Shown in pieces: positions 12,486 through 23,404 of a stretch of 64,000 nucleotides of DNA. This DNA is from Macquaria australasica (lineage: Eukaryota; Chordata; Actinopteri; Centrarchiformes; Percichthyidae), in NCBI GenBank assembly GCA_005408345.1, contig SEMN01000328.1, forward strand, positions 504,001-568,000, read 5' to 3'. How positions within the stretch are numbered: the stretch's first letter is position 1; the number at the start of each line of letters is the position of its first letter. The position numbers and the translations under genes are program-made. The notes under the pieces were generated by a model that did not search any database, was not told the DNA's origin, and worked only from the letters and a program-made list of their open reading frames with translations.

Positions 12486-13300
12486 ATACTGCACTGGGAG
12501 GCTGAAATGAGCAAAACACACAGGGATGTATGGCTTACAGCCTCGGGGTGATTACTTTCCCATCCAACCATATGCACAGTGTTTGAGTTAACGCTAAGAA
12601 TTCACACTGTTCAGTGACAGACTTTGACTGGATAGGGCCGCCTCTGAAACCACCACATCCTGTCTGTCTGTATGACTCACACAGACCGCGACCTGTTTGG
12701 ATTTGCTGCAGCACTACCTCACTTTCCTCGCCTCAATCCACTGGAAGGCGTTAAGATAACATCCCCGGGTTTGTATTACTCACAATGAAACTGCATGGCA
12801 TGCCCTAGCAGTTAGAGAGTAAATGGCTGAAACACACTCACAGATAGTAACTTGATAACTAGCTAGTTTTCACTGCGAGAATAGATTTTCCTTGGGTGAG
12901 TATTGCTGGCCGACATGGCTGTCTGCTCCACCACAGCTTGTGTTATCGCAGCGGTGGTGGAGGCTGGTGGGTGGGTGTGGGATAAGCTAACGTTGGCTAG
13001 ATACGTTAAGTCTGACAGGTGAGTGAGTTGCAGACGGTGCCAGTCATGAAGGACGACGAAGCGGCTTCCGTGCCCTTAATTCCTACGACTAGAAAAAAAA
13101 ACAACATCTCAAGTTACAGCCAAACCCTAACCCTCGTCGCCCCACGCTTTGCTGTAGTGTGCAGTGTTACCTAGCCTCGTCTGCACGTCACGAACGCTCC
13201 TCGGCAACAACCTCCTCACAGTTTCGCTAGTTAGCTCGGTTTAGCCAACAGGCTAACATGCTAAAAACAAGACAGCGCCGCCCCGGGTCTGTGGTCTTAC

Positions 13301-13435
13301 CGAAGTGCGGCGACTCTGTCCGAGCTCTGCTTCACAGCGAGAAATCCATTAATGCGAGCGGAACTATCTTGTGTATGTTGTTTCCCCCCCCCTCTTGCTA
13401 TGAGATTGAAGTTTATTTTGCGGAGTAAAATGGCT
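13301..13435 (-). promoter_or_regulatory. mrtfb: mrtfb first non-coding exon and core promoter region
   Basis: The minus strand shows a good donor, CACTTCG|gtaaga, with intron starting at 13300, preceded by a GC-rich, CpG-rich stretch. The presumed 5' UTR contains one tiny upstream frame (ATG at 13349, five codons, TGA ending at 13332). Upstream (13440-13520) are TGACGTAA, a CREB/ATF-like site, and GGGCGGGCG-type GC boxes. The transcription start is not determined; 13435 is only a guess. Assignment to mrtfb is inferred from position and strand: it is the only CpG-rich promoter between ercc4 and the mrtfb coding exon. Confidence 0.5.
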
Positions 13436-15122
13436 GCGACTGGTCTCGGCTCGGATGCAGAGTGACGTAATGACGCTGTCGGTTAGGACGCCCTGGGAGG
13501 AGCGGCGGAGGGCGGGCGTCCCTGTCCTCTCTACTGGTCACCCCTGGGCCTGGCTACGTTTTCTGCTATACTTTGCAATATACCGCATCGCAACACCACC
13601 CCTGATCTCCGTTTCAGAACAGTTTTCTCCCAAGGAGCCACATCTTACTTGCTACAGTGAAGCTGGTGGACATCCACAAAGAGGAGAGTAGAATCAGCCA
13701 TCCCCATTCATTCTTTCATTAGATTTTGTGGTAAAACTAAATTAATCCTCAGCTAGGGATTGTCATTTCACAAAGGTTTCCCTGTTATTAAAACTAAATG
13801 TACAGGACAAAATGTTACTACTGTGCCCTGTTTCTTCTCTGTTAGAGTTTACTTGAGAAGTTCCTAAGTAAAAGTACAATTCTACAGACAAAGTAAAGCC
13901 AGATTACTCTCGTCTCCTTCACTGACTGACTATTCACTGTGAGGAAAGTGTTTCACACTGAAGGAGTGCATCAGAAACTGAGCACAAGAGCAACAGCACA
14001 CTCTAAAATGGGATGATTTCAACTATAGTTCAGTACACTACTTCTCTAAGGAACCTTAAAAAGCACTACACACTAAAGTGTAGTGGCAATTTGTCCTTGA
14101 ACCAAAAAACAAAATACAAAACAAAACAAAACTCAAATCAAACGGCCACTGAGGCACTAAGGAACGAATCTTGCGCAGTGAAAAGAAGTCCATTGTCCAG
14201 GTTTATTTAACTTGGACATGCGTGCCATAATGGTTTATTTAACCATTTTGGCAAGCAAACAAACGAACAAAGAACAATAGCGTCTGCAGCCTCTCTTGCC
14301 CTGGTAAAAAACCATGACCCTTCCTGGTACCTGCCTGTCCTATACCTGCATACCCATATATGTAGATTCACCTCCTGTGCCCAAGCTGCTCTGTACTTTC
14401 AAAACAAAAGGCTCAAAGTACTTAAAGTACTTAAATTAACTAAAATGATAGGCTGCGAATATTGTAATCAAACTAATTCAGCCATATTCTTCAAACAAAA
14501 TAGCAACAAAATAAATAAATGTTTCAATATTAAATATTACAAAACCATAAATAGCTCCAACAGAAAGTACTACACAAGGTAAAAGTAGGCAAAAGTAGGT
14601 TTACTCAGTACTCTTATGTATCGTAATAAGGCATGTTTCTGTCATGAGGACAGGAAATTGATTGTACAGTCAAAGAAAGACATCAAAACTTGAATATTTT
14701 AAAGCAAATTATGTTAAATGTATATTTTTTGAGTGTACTGTACCCTTTAAGGTTATAAAAACTGTTGTTCTAGAAAGCTTTATTTTGAAACAATACAAAA
14801 CAATTATAAAATATTTAAGGATTTTATTTTTTCAGAATGTATTTTTCTTATTTAAAGTTATTTAAAAAAAACATGTAAGAAATGTTCCATTTGCAAAGAA
14901 GTTTACAAAATACAATAGAAAAACTTGCAGTTCATTATGTACATTAATATAATACACATTTCACTTTTGAAAACCAAGACTCATACAGTACAATTAGAAG
15001 GCTTGAATTCAGTCTACATCGTTCTACATTAACAGCATTTTCATCCAGCTTTACAATGCAAAACTAATCCTGATGCCAGGAAAAATATATTTGTATACAT
15101 ATGTCAGACACTTTACTGCCCA
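13436..15122. other. Intergenic region between mrtfb promoter and ercc4 3' end, with likely ercc4 3' UTR
   Basis: The first 120 bases are CpG-rich promoter sequence; the rest is AT-rich with no supported coding region. The part adjoining 15123 should be ercc4 3' UTR. Minus-strand AATAAA motifs (TTTATT on the plus strand) occur at 14779-14784, 14823-14828 and near 14205 and 14235, so the UTR end cannot be fixed. Confidence 0.5.
14779..14828 (-). terminator. ercc4: Candidate ercc4 polyadenylation signals
   Basis: Two AATAAA hexamers on the minus strand (14784-14779 and 14828-14823) lie about 300-340 bases past the ercc4 stop codon, in very AT-rich sequence. Hexamers arise easily by chance here, so this is only positional support. 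Confidence 0.3.
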
Positions 15123-15862
15123 TCATGTCAGTTTGGCCTTCTGCGCAGGAGCAGGGACATCAGCGACATTATGCAGAAACTCATACAGCAACTTAGCGCT
15201 GTTAACATTCCCGAGTATTTCTGCCAGCTTGTCCTGGCTGAGTTTGGCTAAATCTGCCAGGCTGTCTGCATTTTTTATAAGAGCCCTATAGTTTTTTGTA
15301 TTGACCCCAGGCATTTTCAGCAGAAAGTCATAAGGTCCGGGGTTGTAGAGGTCTGCCGATTCAGCCACCATGTCTGACTCGGCTGTGACTGCCTGAGCTG
15401 CTGCAGCATCGGGTTCAAGGCGACCTTGCTTGAGATCCAGGAAGAGGTCAGCTGTGGCGTGTGGGGAGGGGCACCAGAGTATACGCAGCCGGGGGAAATG
15501 CAAGGTCAGTAAAGTGAGTTTTGAAGAAATATCATTAGACGATATCTCATGACGTAAATCTGATCGGGCCATTAAGGAAAACGGTTTCGCTGGGTCAAAT
15601 TCAATGAGAAGCACTGGTTTCCTGTAGTAGCGGGTCATGGAGAGGCACTGGGTGTACAGGCGGCCGCTCTGCAACGAGCCAATCAGATCACTGACGCTCT
15701 TGCGCTCGACGCATGTGTCCGGGGTCAGGATGTAGTCACCTACTTCTAGGGTGATGGGCTCGATGTCCAGCCCACGGCGGTGCAGCAAGGAGGGCAGTTC
15801 GCTGCGGAACTCACGCATGTCCACAATGACTCGTGAGGGCTCTTTGGGCTGCTCCTGGCCTC
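15123..15862 (-). CDS. ercc4: ercc4 exon 10, nuclease and HhH domains
   Basis: 740 bases. It encodes VDMREFRSELPSLLHRRG, GDYILTP, and the ERKSVSD nuclease signature (residues 706-712), in which Glu, Arg, Lys and Asp of the V/ERKX3D motif are all present, then EFDPAKPFSL and LRILWCPSPHAT. The HhH region has LLKMPGVNTKNYRALIKN (about 835-852) and LSQDKLAEILGN. Stop TGA at 15125-15123. Confidence 0.97.
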
Positions 15863-18800
15863 CTGGTTATTGGACAGGAAATGGACATACAAAATAATGA
15901 CACTTATTCATGAAAAGGGAAGACAAAGGAAAGTGACCAGGAAATTCAAAGAGAATCCTACAATAGAGAACAAATCTAGACCTTTCAGAAATGACAAAAA
16001 TAGACATGCCTGCTTTGCGTGTGTTGGTGGTGGCATTGGCGGGCTCTAAATTTCTAGCAAGGTCCAGGTTGGTGTCTTCTCGCCCCTCCCTCTCCTCTGG
16101 GATGACCATAGTAGCCTTTTCCCTGCAGAGAAACAGATACAATCACCAATGAGAAGCCCACACTTCAACAAAACTCACACCAGCAGATAGTCCCAAGGTG
16201 CTTGAGGAGAAAGAAATGGTTCTGACCTGATCAGGTGTTCAAAGGCTTTCTTTTCCTTAGAAAGTGCCGTCAAGTACTTCTGTTCTTCTGTCGAGCCTCC
16301 ATAGATGAGGAAATACACCCTAAGTGGCTTTCCGGGCCGGCTTGCTTTGTAGATCTCCAGCTGTCGGACAAAACTGAGTTCAGCATCGTACAGCACCACG
16401 AAACTGGGCTCCACCTCATGTAGCACCCGCGTCAAGCTGTGGGGGTCAGTGAGGCCTTTCAGCGGGTGAATGACAGTCAGCGGCTCCTTCAGGACACCAT
16501 AGTAGGCATCCGATGACAAATCCAGCTTCAGCTGTTCTTCCTCCCCTTCCTCCTCCTCCATCAGGTCATCCTCATCTCCACTGCTGCCCATCACTGCAGC
16601 TTCATCTGTCTTCTCCTTCCCCACCATCTGGGTCAGGGTCAGGGATGGCCTTTTTCTATTATTCGTGGACTTTGTGTTTTTTTTCTGTGCAGGCTCCTTC
16701 CCCTTGGCTCCTTTTTTAGGCCAGCCTTTGCCCTTTTTGTGCGAGTCAAGTTCAAAGGCAGCAGCTGCAGCAGAGTCCTGTTTACCGATTGTGCGGGCAT
16801 ACAGTCGGTTAAGCAGCCAGTCAGAGCCGTGCCTGATGTACTGCTGCAGCTGGGCACAAGTCCTGTCATCACTGGCACAGATCAGCACACGACCTGGGGG
16901 TGACATGTTAGGCAGTTAGACAGATAAATACACACACCAGGATTAGGCGAGAGTATACATCCCCTTGTTAACTAAAAGTGAGTCAACATCATCATATACA
17001 TGGCAGGTATACATACACCTTGTTGATGGTGGATATTGGGTCTCATCAAACACAGGTGAAATTAATAATATTAATATTGTGGCTGCATTCCTTTCCATAG
17101 GTGCAGCAGTTCCAGGCTCTGGCGTTGTGCATGCTGGCTCACTCGCATGGCTTACTGCGGTGGTTCCCAACTTTTTTGTTAGACTATTCTGTGTTTTCTC
17201 CAAATTCAGGAGGACTAGTGTGCCACACAGTGTACACTGCAAGTACAGTATGTGTGTGTAGCAGTAGCACAAGGCAGTGACCCAGGACACCCTGAGGATG
17301 ACTTTGTGAAATGTCAGCTGTGTTCTATGCTGGTTCTAAATTTAAAGTTGAATTAATTAAATTGCAGGATTTCATCTTCTTATATGATTTTCCTATGTTA
17401 GTGCTCTGTATTAGGCAAAAATGTACTAAAGATCAAAGTAATTTCAATGGGCGACAAAACAACCTTTTGGAAACTAAACGGTAGTTTCTATGAAATTCTA
17501 TTAATATAGTGTATTATATACACATCCATAGAATAGAGACGACATACACTATTGACATGATGGACCTTTGTAACACTTTAACAGAACTGAGTTCTAACCT
17601 GGTTCATGTTGAGAGCTCTTGTTCTCCCTCTCAATCTCCTGCAGTACCTCAGTCAGAGCCTCCCACTTTGGGCTCTTCTCCAGCACCAGTTCCCGCTTCA
17701 CCTCTGAACACACACACATACACTTAGCCTTTAGTAATTTCAACATCAGAACACACACAAGCAGATAACGTTGCTGAGCTCTGTTCTTTGGCCAGTTACC
17801 TAAGGCAGAGGATGACTTTTGTTTCTCTGCCTCCGCTCCAACTTTGAATTTCTTCTTGCTCTCAGGCATGCGGTACACTCTACCCCTGGCATTCACAAAC
17901 ATGGAGGTACTGGAGTCGAGGAACAACCACCCTGACGGTTACAATAACAGGCACATTCAATCAAACATGGAAAAGTTGATTAATCGCAAAGATTAAGTAC
18001 AGTTTTTTTACCCCAAGTACTTCTAAGTAAGTACTCTGATTAGCTAAGTACATCTAGTTTACCTGAATTGGATCCAAAGATCTTTTGGCTGGTGTGCAGC
18101 GACTCCAGCAGATTGAGGAAGGTGACACAGTCGTACTGGGTGAGGTAGAGCAGGAGAACCCTCAGTACTTTAAGGTCCTGGACCAGGGCCTTGGTCTTTG
18201 CTCCCAGCTGGTGCCACAGAGGGTCCAGGTAGTGACGGATGGTCTGGATGGGAGTAAGGCAAAACACAATGTGTTGTTATAAGTCTTATTTTTTAAGTCC
18301 TAGTATTACAGGGGTCCTCCTGTTAGTTGTAATTATTGCAAAAATCATCGGTGTCCAAGTGAATCTGGCATGTCCGTATACTACTTAAAATTAGCTACCT
18401 AATACTTTGCCAAACACAAATGTCATCTGATGATATTAGTTCTGTCTGAATGGGCAAGTTATCAACAACAGCTTTAATAGCATTGTGGGGTGCAAATTTA
18501 GGAGGGTCATGTAGCATTGACACCCATTCACACCAAATCATCTTTGAGCCGGTTTTTTTTCTTGTTCCCATTACATTAGGCCTTCTTAAAAAGGTAATTT
18601 CCATTCAGTACTTTAATTGTTTATGTCCCAGAAGCGGAAATTTCATTTCAACATCAAAGTCCATGACAAAGCAGCTTAATCTACGTCATTAATGCAGTGC
18701 CAGACCTTGTCAAAGGCACTGCCTAGCGTGTTCTCCAGGGAGAGGTCCTCGGCCTCCAGGGTGGGGTTATAGCGTTTCAGCTCCTTCAGACAGGCGCTCA

Positions 18801-21678
18801 TGATATCCAGGATGGAGCTCTGGATGGCCCTCATAGCCGGCGCCAATGACACATGGAGCTCCACCACCTCCGGCTTGTGCCTGTCCAGTGCTGTGTTTAC
18901 TGATGCTTGAAACCTGTTGAACGAAGCAGGTTAAGAGAGCAAAGGTAAAGACGGACGAGGGAAGAATGCAGTCTTTATTAATGTTATTAATTACACCAAG
19001 GTCTATTACATGTTCCATCATACCTGGGCCACAGGTAGAGCTTCTTGACGAAGAGGTTCCTCATCACACGCTCCACCTGGCAGAAGCCCGAGGAGAAGGC
19101 CGTGGCCTTGTCAGTGAAAGCTTTAATGAAGCCTGTCTTGTTCTTCTGTCTGAACAGACGAAGGATGAAGGCCTCCTGACACGACTCAATGATTTTATGA
19201 GCACGATACACCAGGATGCCTGAGGGGGTGGTACAGAAAGATACACCAGGGTTTTATTTGGTACTGAGACCACACGTGGTTACCAGAAAAATAGAAAAAC
19301 CTGTCAAATGTAATGCAATGCAATATCCATCAATAAATACTATATCACTTAAAAGTTTTTGATGAAACTACCGTTTTATGTTTTTTTTTCTGGTTTTATT
19401 CTATGGTACATTTACCTTTATACTTAATATTAAATGCTTCTTCTAAAGTATATTTAACCCAATCTGTTATTTTTTTGTATACAACCAAAGATGATTGGTT
19501 TTTTTGGGTCTGTCAATTGACTATTATTAAAGATATTAATTTATTCTGTTAGCAGTATCATAAATAATGATTAACTTGGCTTTAGCTGTTGTCTCTCGTG
19601 CTAGTCCACATATTAAATGACCTGTCAATCAACTTGTGAGTGACAGGATGCACCAGTGTTTTGACATTTTGGTGGACAGGGCTCCCCTTGTGTTTACAAT
19701 TAGGATCATGGCTTGTGCCTTTAAGATGACTATTGCTCCTTTATAATTCAAATAGACAGCGCATTTAGCACTGAAATGCCTGTGCCCATAACCATTACAT
19801 AAAAAAAACACATTTAAATAATTTTAGTGATAACTGACATAGTATTATAGGATGTAAATACAAGTGCACAAACAAATGTTCCCAGAGTAACTGAGACTAA
19901 TAATTCTTGGTGATATATAAGATCACAGTAACAAAGCAAACATGGCTGTAATTTTAGCCATGATTATCAGGCAGTCGTCTGACCTGATATGAGATGAGCA
20001 GGGATGCGGTCAGTGAGGAAGTCGACCACCAGGATTCTGCTGGTGACAAACAGCACTCCTCCCTCCGTGTAAACATTATAGCGCTCGGTGCTCTGGACAT
20101 CGCTGGTCACTGTCCTGGGCAGGTGGGTCACACCCTCAGCTCGCAACAGCTCTGTAAAATACTCCTGAGAAGGGGAGACAAGAAAGAAAGTATTTTGTTA
20201 AACTGGCTCTAAGTGCCTTTACACATCGGTTGCAGCAAGAGGTACCTGTAAAACTCATCTCCAGGAGTCATGCAAGACTGTAATCTTTTGTCTCTGGAAA
20301 ATCATCTTGTCTAGTGTAGCATTTAAATGCACAGTAATTACAGTACCTACCTACAGTAGCCTACAGTACAATAGGCCAGTGGCTGCTCTCTCTATGAGGT
20401 GTGACAACATTCCCCTGGAAATGTATAAAAGTACTGGATTATGGGAAGGCAGCCGAAGTGAAATGTATTATAGTAGTGTAGTTAGTGATGACAAATGAGC
20501 TATGTGATGCTTGTAAGGGCAAAATTTCTCTTTTCCTTTTTACTGGATATGTTTAGTATGATAACTTGTTTTTCTAGTCAATTAGTCTTAATTCTGTATA
20601 CTCTGATAATTTCTGTCTCGGGTCATCTCTGTTTAAGGTACATTGGTATCTTGGTTGGTTATAGCGGGAGGACAGATTGTTTGTAATCAGGGGAAAGGAC
20701 AGCTGCAGTCTGGGGAACAGTCTGCCCTGGGTTTCCAGCCTTGGGCAGGGAAACTTAGCTGGAGACAGACCATCTTTGTTAGAGGTGATTCTGTACTCTG
20801 ATATGTCGGTCTGTGTATTGTAAGGTTATAAGTATGTGACAGCATCTTCCCTTCTTGGTCAGACGCTTCATATGCATTTTGGTGTAAGATCTCTGTCCTT
20901 CAGCTGAAATCGGATTGACTCTGTGCGCTCGCCTGCTCTCCCTTTCATTTACTGTTTTTTAAAATTCTTATTTACCATTTCATCTGATTGTTTCATTCTT
21001 TTCTTAATTAAACATACAAAAGACAACCGCTTGTTGGATCTTCATTTTATTTGCTCACTTCTCCAAAAAGGAAATACACAATTTCCACCACAATGCTAAA
21101 TAGACATTTTGACATTTCAAAGCAGGAAACGCACAGGTGGAAATAATAACATAACGATGGCTCCATTAGTGTCACAGTAAGCCATGGCAGTGAGTGAGCA
21201 TGCACTGTATCAGAGCCCTGGAGCTGGCTTAGCTAAATGGTACGCAGCCCTCATTGGTCTTACTAACTTACCACTTGTGCTTTTGCTGCTTTGGCAAAAC
21301 AAAACGTCTGCCGTGAAAAGAGTGCATTTATTTAGTTGGTGGGAGTGGGTTCTTTACATCTCAAGTCGCAGTTTACGTGGTTTTGTCGATAAGCAACACA
21401 GACGTCCACACTGGCCACCTTGCTGTGCCAAGTCGCCCAGCGTTACTTAGCAACGGGCAAATTACGAAGCGTCCAAGTAAGCCGCCTAACGTGCTCCTCA
21501 CCTGTTCAGGCGCGGCTGTGTTGAGCAGAAGGACCAGGCTTCCCCGCTCCGAGTAAACCCGCATAAACTGCAGCAGGATGCGGTCTATCCCCATCCCCTC
21601 CGCCGCCACCAGCAGCCCGTCAGAGCCGAACAGACTCAGAAACATCTCGGTCTCGAACTCCAGCAGCGGGCCCGCCAT
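15123..21678 (-). CDS. ercc4: DNA repair endonuclease XPF, complete ten-exon gene
   Basis: XPF is the catalytic subunit of the ERCC1-XPF structure-specific nuclease, which cuts 5' of lesions in nucleotide excision repair and acts in crosslink repair, in the nucleus. CDS exons (minus): 21678-21502, 20164-19984, 19219-19024, 18913-18706, 18243-18063, 17931-17800, 17703-17599, 16893-16227, 16122-16010, 15862-15123. They total 2700 bases, 899 residues (human 916), with phases agreeing at every junction. Residues 1 to about 390 are the degenerate helicase-like part (KIIESCQEAFILRLFRQKNK, DPLWHQLGAKTK, QYDCVTFLNLLESL). About 394-615 is a Lys-rich then acidic linker followed by SF2-like sequence. 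Residues 668-800 hold the nuclease with ERKSVSD at 706-712, and about 830-890 the ERCC1-binding tandem HhH. All introns are GT-AG except the last, which is GC-AG. Introns 1 and 7 carry transposon insertions. Confidence 0.97.
16010..16122 (-). CDS. ercc4: ercc4 exon 9, followed by a GC donor
   Basis: 113 bases encoding EKATMVIPEEREGREDTNLD to NTRKAG. The exon ends AAAGCAG|gcatgt. A GC donor is required: no GT nearby keeps the frame, and the joined reading RKAG-GQEQ matches the human RKAGGHEQ order from memory. Confidence 0.92.
16227..16893 (-). CDS. ercc4: ercc4 exon 8, long linker exon
   Basis: 667 bases, residues about 394-615. Starts RVLICASDDRTCAQLQQYI, passes through a basic stretch (KKGKGWPKKGAKGKEPAQKK) that could serve as a nuclear signal, then an acidic run (GDEDDLMEEEEGEEEQ), then YGVLKEPLTVIHPLKGL and FVVLYDAELSFVRQLEIYK. 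Donor ATCAG|gtcaga. Human ERCC4 has 11 coding exons by recollection; this exon may correspond to two human exons joined. Confidence 0.95.
17030..17165 (-). repeat. Partial copy of the short inverted-repeat MITE, ercc4 intron 7
   Basis: Shares CTCATCAAACACAGGTG with the copy at 29407-29612. In reverse complement it shares GTAAGCCATG, GAGTGAG, GCATGCA and CAGAGCC(C)TGGA with the copy at 21098-21335. Diverged and lacking a recognisable second arm. Confidence 0.65.
17599..17703 (-). CDS. ercc4: ercc4 exon 7
   Basis: Encodes EVKRELVLEKSPKWEALTEV then LQEIERENKSSQHEP. 105 bases. The acceptor has a TTCAGAG ambiguity; the 17703 start keeps the frame. Confidence 0.93.
17800..17931 (-). CDS. ercc4: ercc4 exon 6
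   Basis: Encodes WLFLDSSTSMFVNARGRVYR and a Lys/Glu-rich tail to SSSAL. 132 bases; acceptor CCGTCAG and donor CTTAG|gtaact. Confidence 0.93.
18063..18243 (-). CDS. ercc4: ercc4 exon 5
   Basis: Encodes TIRHYLDPLWHQLGAKTKAL through TSQKIFGSNS. 181 bases; acceptor CCATCCAG and donor TTCAG|gtaaac. Confidence 0.95.
18706..18913 (-). CDS. ercc4: ercc4 exon 4
   Basis: Encodes FQASVNTALDRHKPEVVELH through LSLENTLGSAFDK. 208 bases; donor GACAAG|gtctgg. Confidence 0.94.
19024..19219 (-). CDS. ercc4: ercc4 exon 3
   Basis: Encodes ILVYRAHKIIESCQEAFILR through RVMRNLFVKKLYLWPR. 196 bases; acceptor CCCTCAG and donor CCCAG|gtatga. Confidence 0.95.
19984..20164 (-). CDS. ercc4: ercc4 exon 2
   Basis: Begins GAGTATTTTACAG after acceptor TTCTCAG, and encodes EYFTELLRAEGVTHLPR through SRILVVDFLTDRIPAHLIS. 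The latter block is nearly invariant in XPF helicase-like domains. Length 181, phase 0 to 1. Confidence 0.95.
20512..21092 (+). mobile_element. Solo LTR in ercc4 intron 1 (5-bp target duplication ATGCT)
   Basis: The 581-bp unit begins TGTAAGGGCAAAATTTCTC and ends AATTTCCACCACA, so it has TG...CA termini. It is flanked by ATGCT at 20507-20511 and again at 21093-21097, an exact 5-bp duplication. The same unit, inverted, lies at 31252-31816. No internal retroelement sequence flanks it, so it is a solo LTR left by recombination. It contains GGTTATAAGTATGTGACAG, a TATA-like candidate. It is antisense to ercc4. The 5-bp duplication fits Gypsy, BEL or ERV families; which one is undetermined. Confidence 0.88.
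21098..21335. repeat. Short inverted-repeat MITE copy, ercc4 intron 1
   Basis: The left arm contains GACATTTTGACATTTCAAAG and CGCACAGGTGG. The right arm contains GTGCTTTTGCTGCTTTGGC and ACGTCTGCCGTGAAAA, the latter shared with the right end of the 29407-29612 copy. The middle matches 17100-17160 in reverse complement. It abuts the solo LTR target duplication. Confidence 0.65.
21502..21678 (-). CDS. ercc4: ercc4 exon 1 (start codon exon)
   Basis: Encodes 59 residues starting MAGPLLEFETEMFLSLFG and ending TAAPEQ, then donor CAG|gtgagg. The human protein has a slightly longer N-terminus but the same APLLE..TDGL..GADR..L layout from memory. The ATG lies in CAACATGGCGGGC, a YY1-like context common at housekeeping start sites. 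Confidence 0.93.
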
Positions 21679-21840
21679 GTTGGAGCCGCAAGGGCAGACC
21701 TCCGGGCGCGAAAGTCACCACGTTTTCTCTCACTCCCAGTGATAAAGGTTAGCTAAAAGCGACGAAAAGACACTCACTGGCCGCATCTCTTACTCAATGT
21801 TTTGAAGTTGCAGATCCGGTCACTTGACACTAAAAAAGAC
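21679..21840 (-). promoter_or_regulatory. ercc4: ercc4 5' UTR and probable promoter
   Basis: GC-richer than its surroundings with several CpG; no TATA box seen. The start codon is embedded in a YY1-like motif (AACATGGCGG). The transcription start cannot be set from sequence. Confidence 0.45.
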
Positions 21841-23138
21841 TTGAGAGAGTGACATTTAGGAACAAGAGCTCCATCTAGTGGCCTGGAGGATTGTGGCGGC
21901 TAAAGAAATATCTGATGAATTGTGTTGCTGATGGTTTATTCAATATACAAACAATGCTTTTAGTGTCTTTCTCGCTTTATCTCTCTCTAAATATCTCCTT
22001 TTCACAAAAATGTAATGGCAGTTTGGAAAGTCTTTTCTTGCGTTTTTGTGAGTCCTAAATTCATGTTATCCTTTTTGTTTGTCCCTCCAGTTTTGACTCT
22101 TTATTGCATGTGAATGCATCATTTATCATAGAAAACCGTCCCTACTTTTGAAACAGAATGATACTGTAGCCTAACAATGATAATATCATGTTGTCAAGTT
22201 GATTTAAGAACATACTGAAAGGAATTATAACCACTTTGGATAATGGTTAGTAATAAACTATACATGATTCATTTGGTTAAAGCATAAACAGCATGCATCT
22301 AAATTCATTCTTTCTTCCTGACAAGAAGAAAATATTTTGAAAAGCATTAAGATCTTGTTATGTTTTGGCATCAAACATCACATTTAAAGTTATTTAATAT
22401 CATATCTGGTTATGACCTGTCAGAATAGCTGGCTTTTGGCTGCATCATTGTAATGATATCAGTATCAGACCTACAAAAAACTTACACCAGTCAAACACTC
22501 ATCCACTTTCAGTTAATTGCAGCAATAAGAAATACACTATCAAACAATAAAATGGGCACAGAAATGCAGGGTACAGCGCCAATAGCTGTTTTAGTGACAG
22601 TATTAACGTGTTTTCTGGTGGATTATTCCTGTATCGCACCGACAGGAACAGAGCTGTAATGTGCTTGCATAACAAATCCTGCCAGCTGGGCTTTGTAAAA
22701 CTCTGTTGTGTCAGCCCACATTTCTCTGCCGTAAGAGAGGAGGCTAAGGGGACCAGAATAGCTCCGTGCTCATGAATGACAGCAGAGGAGCAGGACAACG
22801 ATGAGCCCACCACCACCCCCAACACACTATATACACACATACACACACAAACATACAAACTCACAGAGGTTTTGTTACACAGAGGCACAGAGATGACGCA
22901 TCATAGTTTTGAGACTTCAGGCTTGAATTTAGCTACTTTGATGTTTACATCTGTCACTCATCTGTGGTGATGTACTGACTCTGCGTGGATCCAGATTACA
23001 GAAAACAACACATGGACCCTTGAGTGGGACTCGTTATAATGAGTTATCTGGACAATACGTTCTTTCTTTCTTTCTTTTCCCTCTGTCCTATTCTGCAAAG
23101 TTAATTCAAGTTACCCTTGAAGTGACACAGGAAACTCT

Positions 23139-23140
<2 letters not shown>

Positions 23141-23169
<29 letters not shown>
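23141..23169. repeat. (GT)n microsatellite
   Basis: About 14 perfect GT units. Confidence 0.95.
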
Positions 23170-23404
23170 CATGTGTGTTAACACTGTCGATTGAATCTGT
23201 CAGGAGAACTAATTTCTTTTAATATCCTGATTTTAAATAAATGAGGGGTGAAGGACTGTTGCATAAATGAAGTAAGCGCATTAATTAAAACTCATATTTC
23301 AGTGACTCTTCCGTCACTAATGAATTTCATTAATGCTGTCAACAAGTGAAGAGAAATACAGAAAGTCTTATATAGCAGAATATTATTACTATATGGCCAA
23401 AGCC

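Larger units (their letters stand above)
7102..13300. other. mrtfb 5' intron, right part, with repeats
   Basis: About 6 kb without a supported exon. It contains a G homopolymer (8100-8114), a purine-rich patch (8165-8345), CA microsatellites (9231-9281, 10811-10834), a possible hAT-like element (8612-9305), a retroelement-like tail at 9535-9567 and a probable non-autonomous DNA element at 11523-12485. The remainder shows nothing recognisable. Confidence 0.45.

Noticed and set aside
16003..16010. Using the nearby GT as the exon 9 donor in ercc4
   Set aside because: It shifts the reading frame into exon 10 and adds residues absent from the family.
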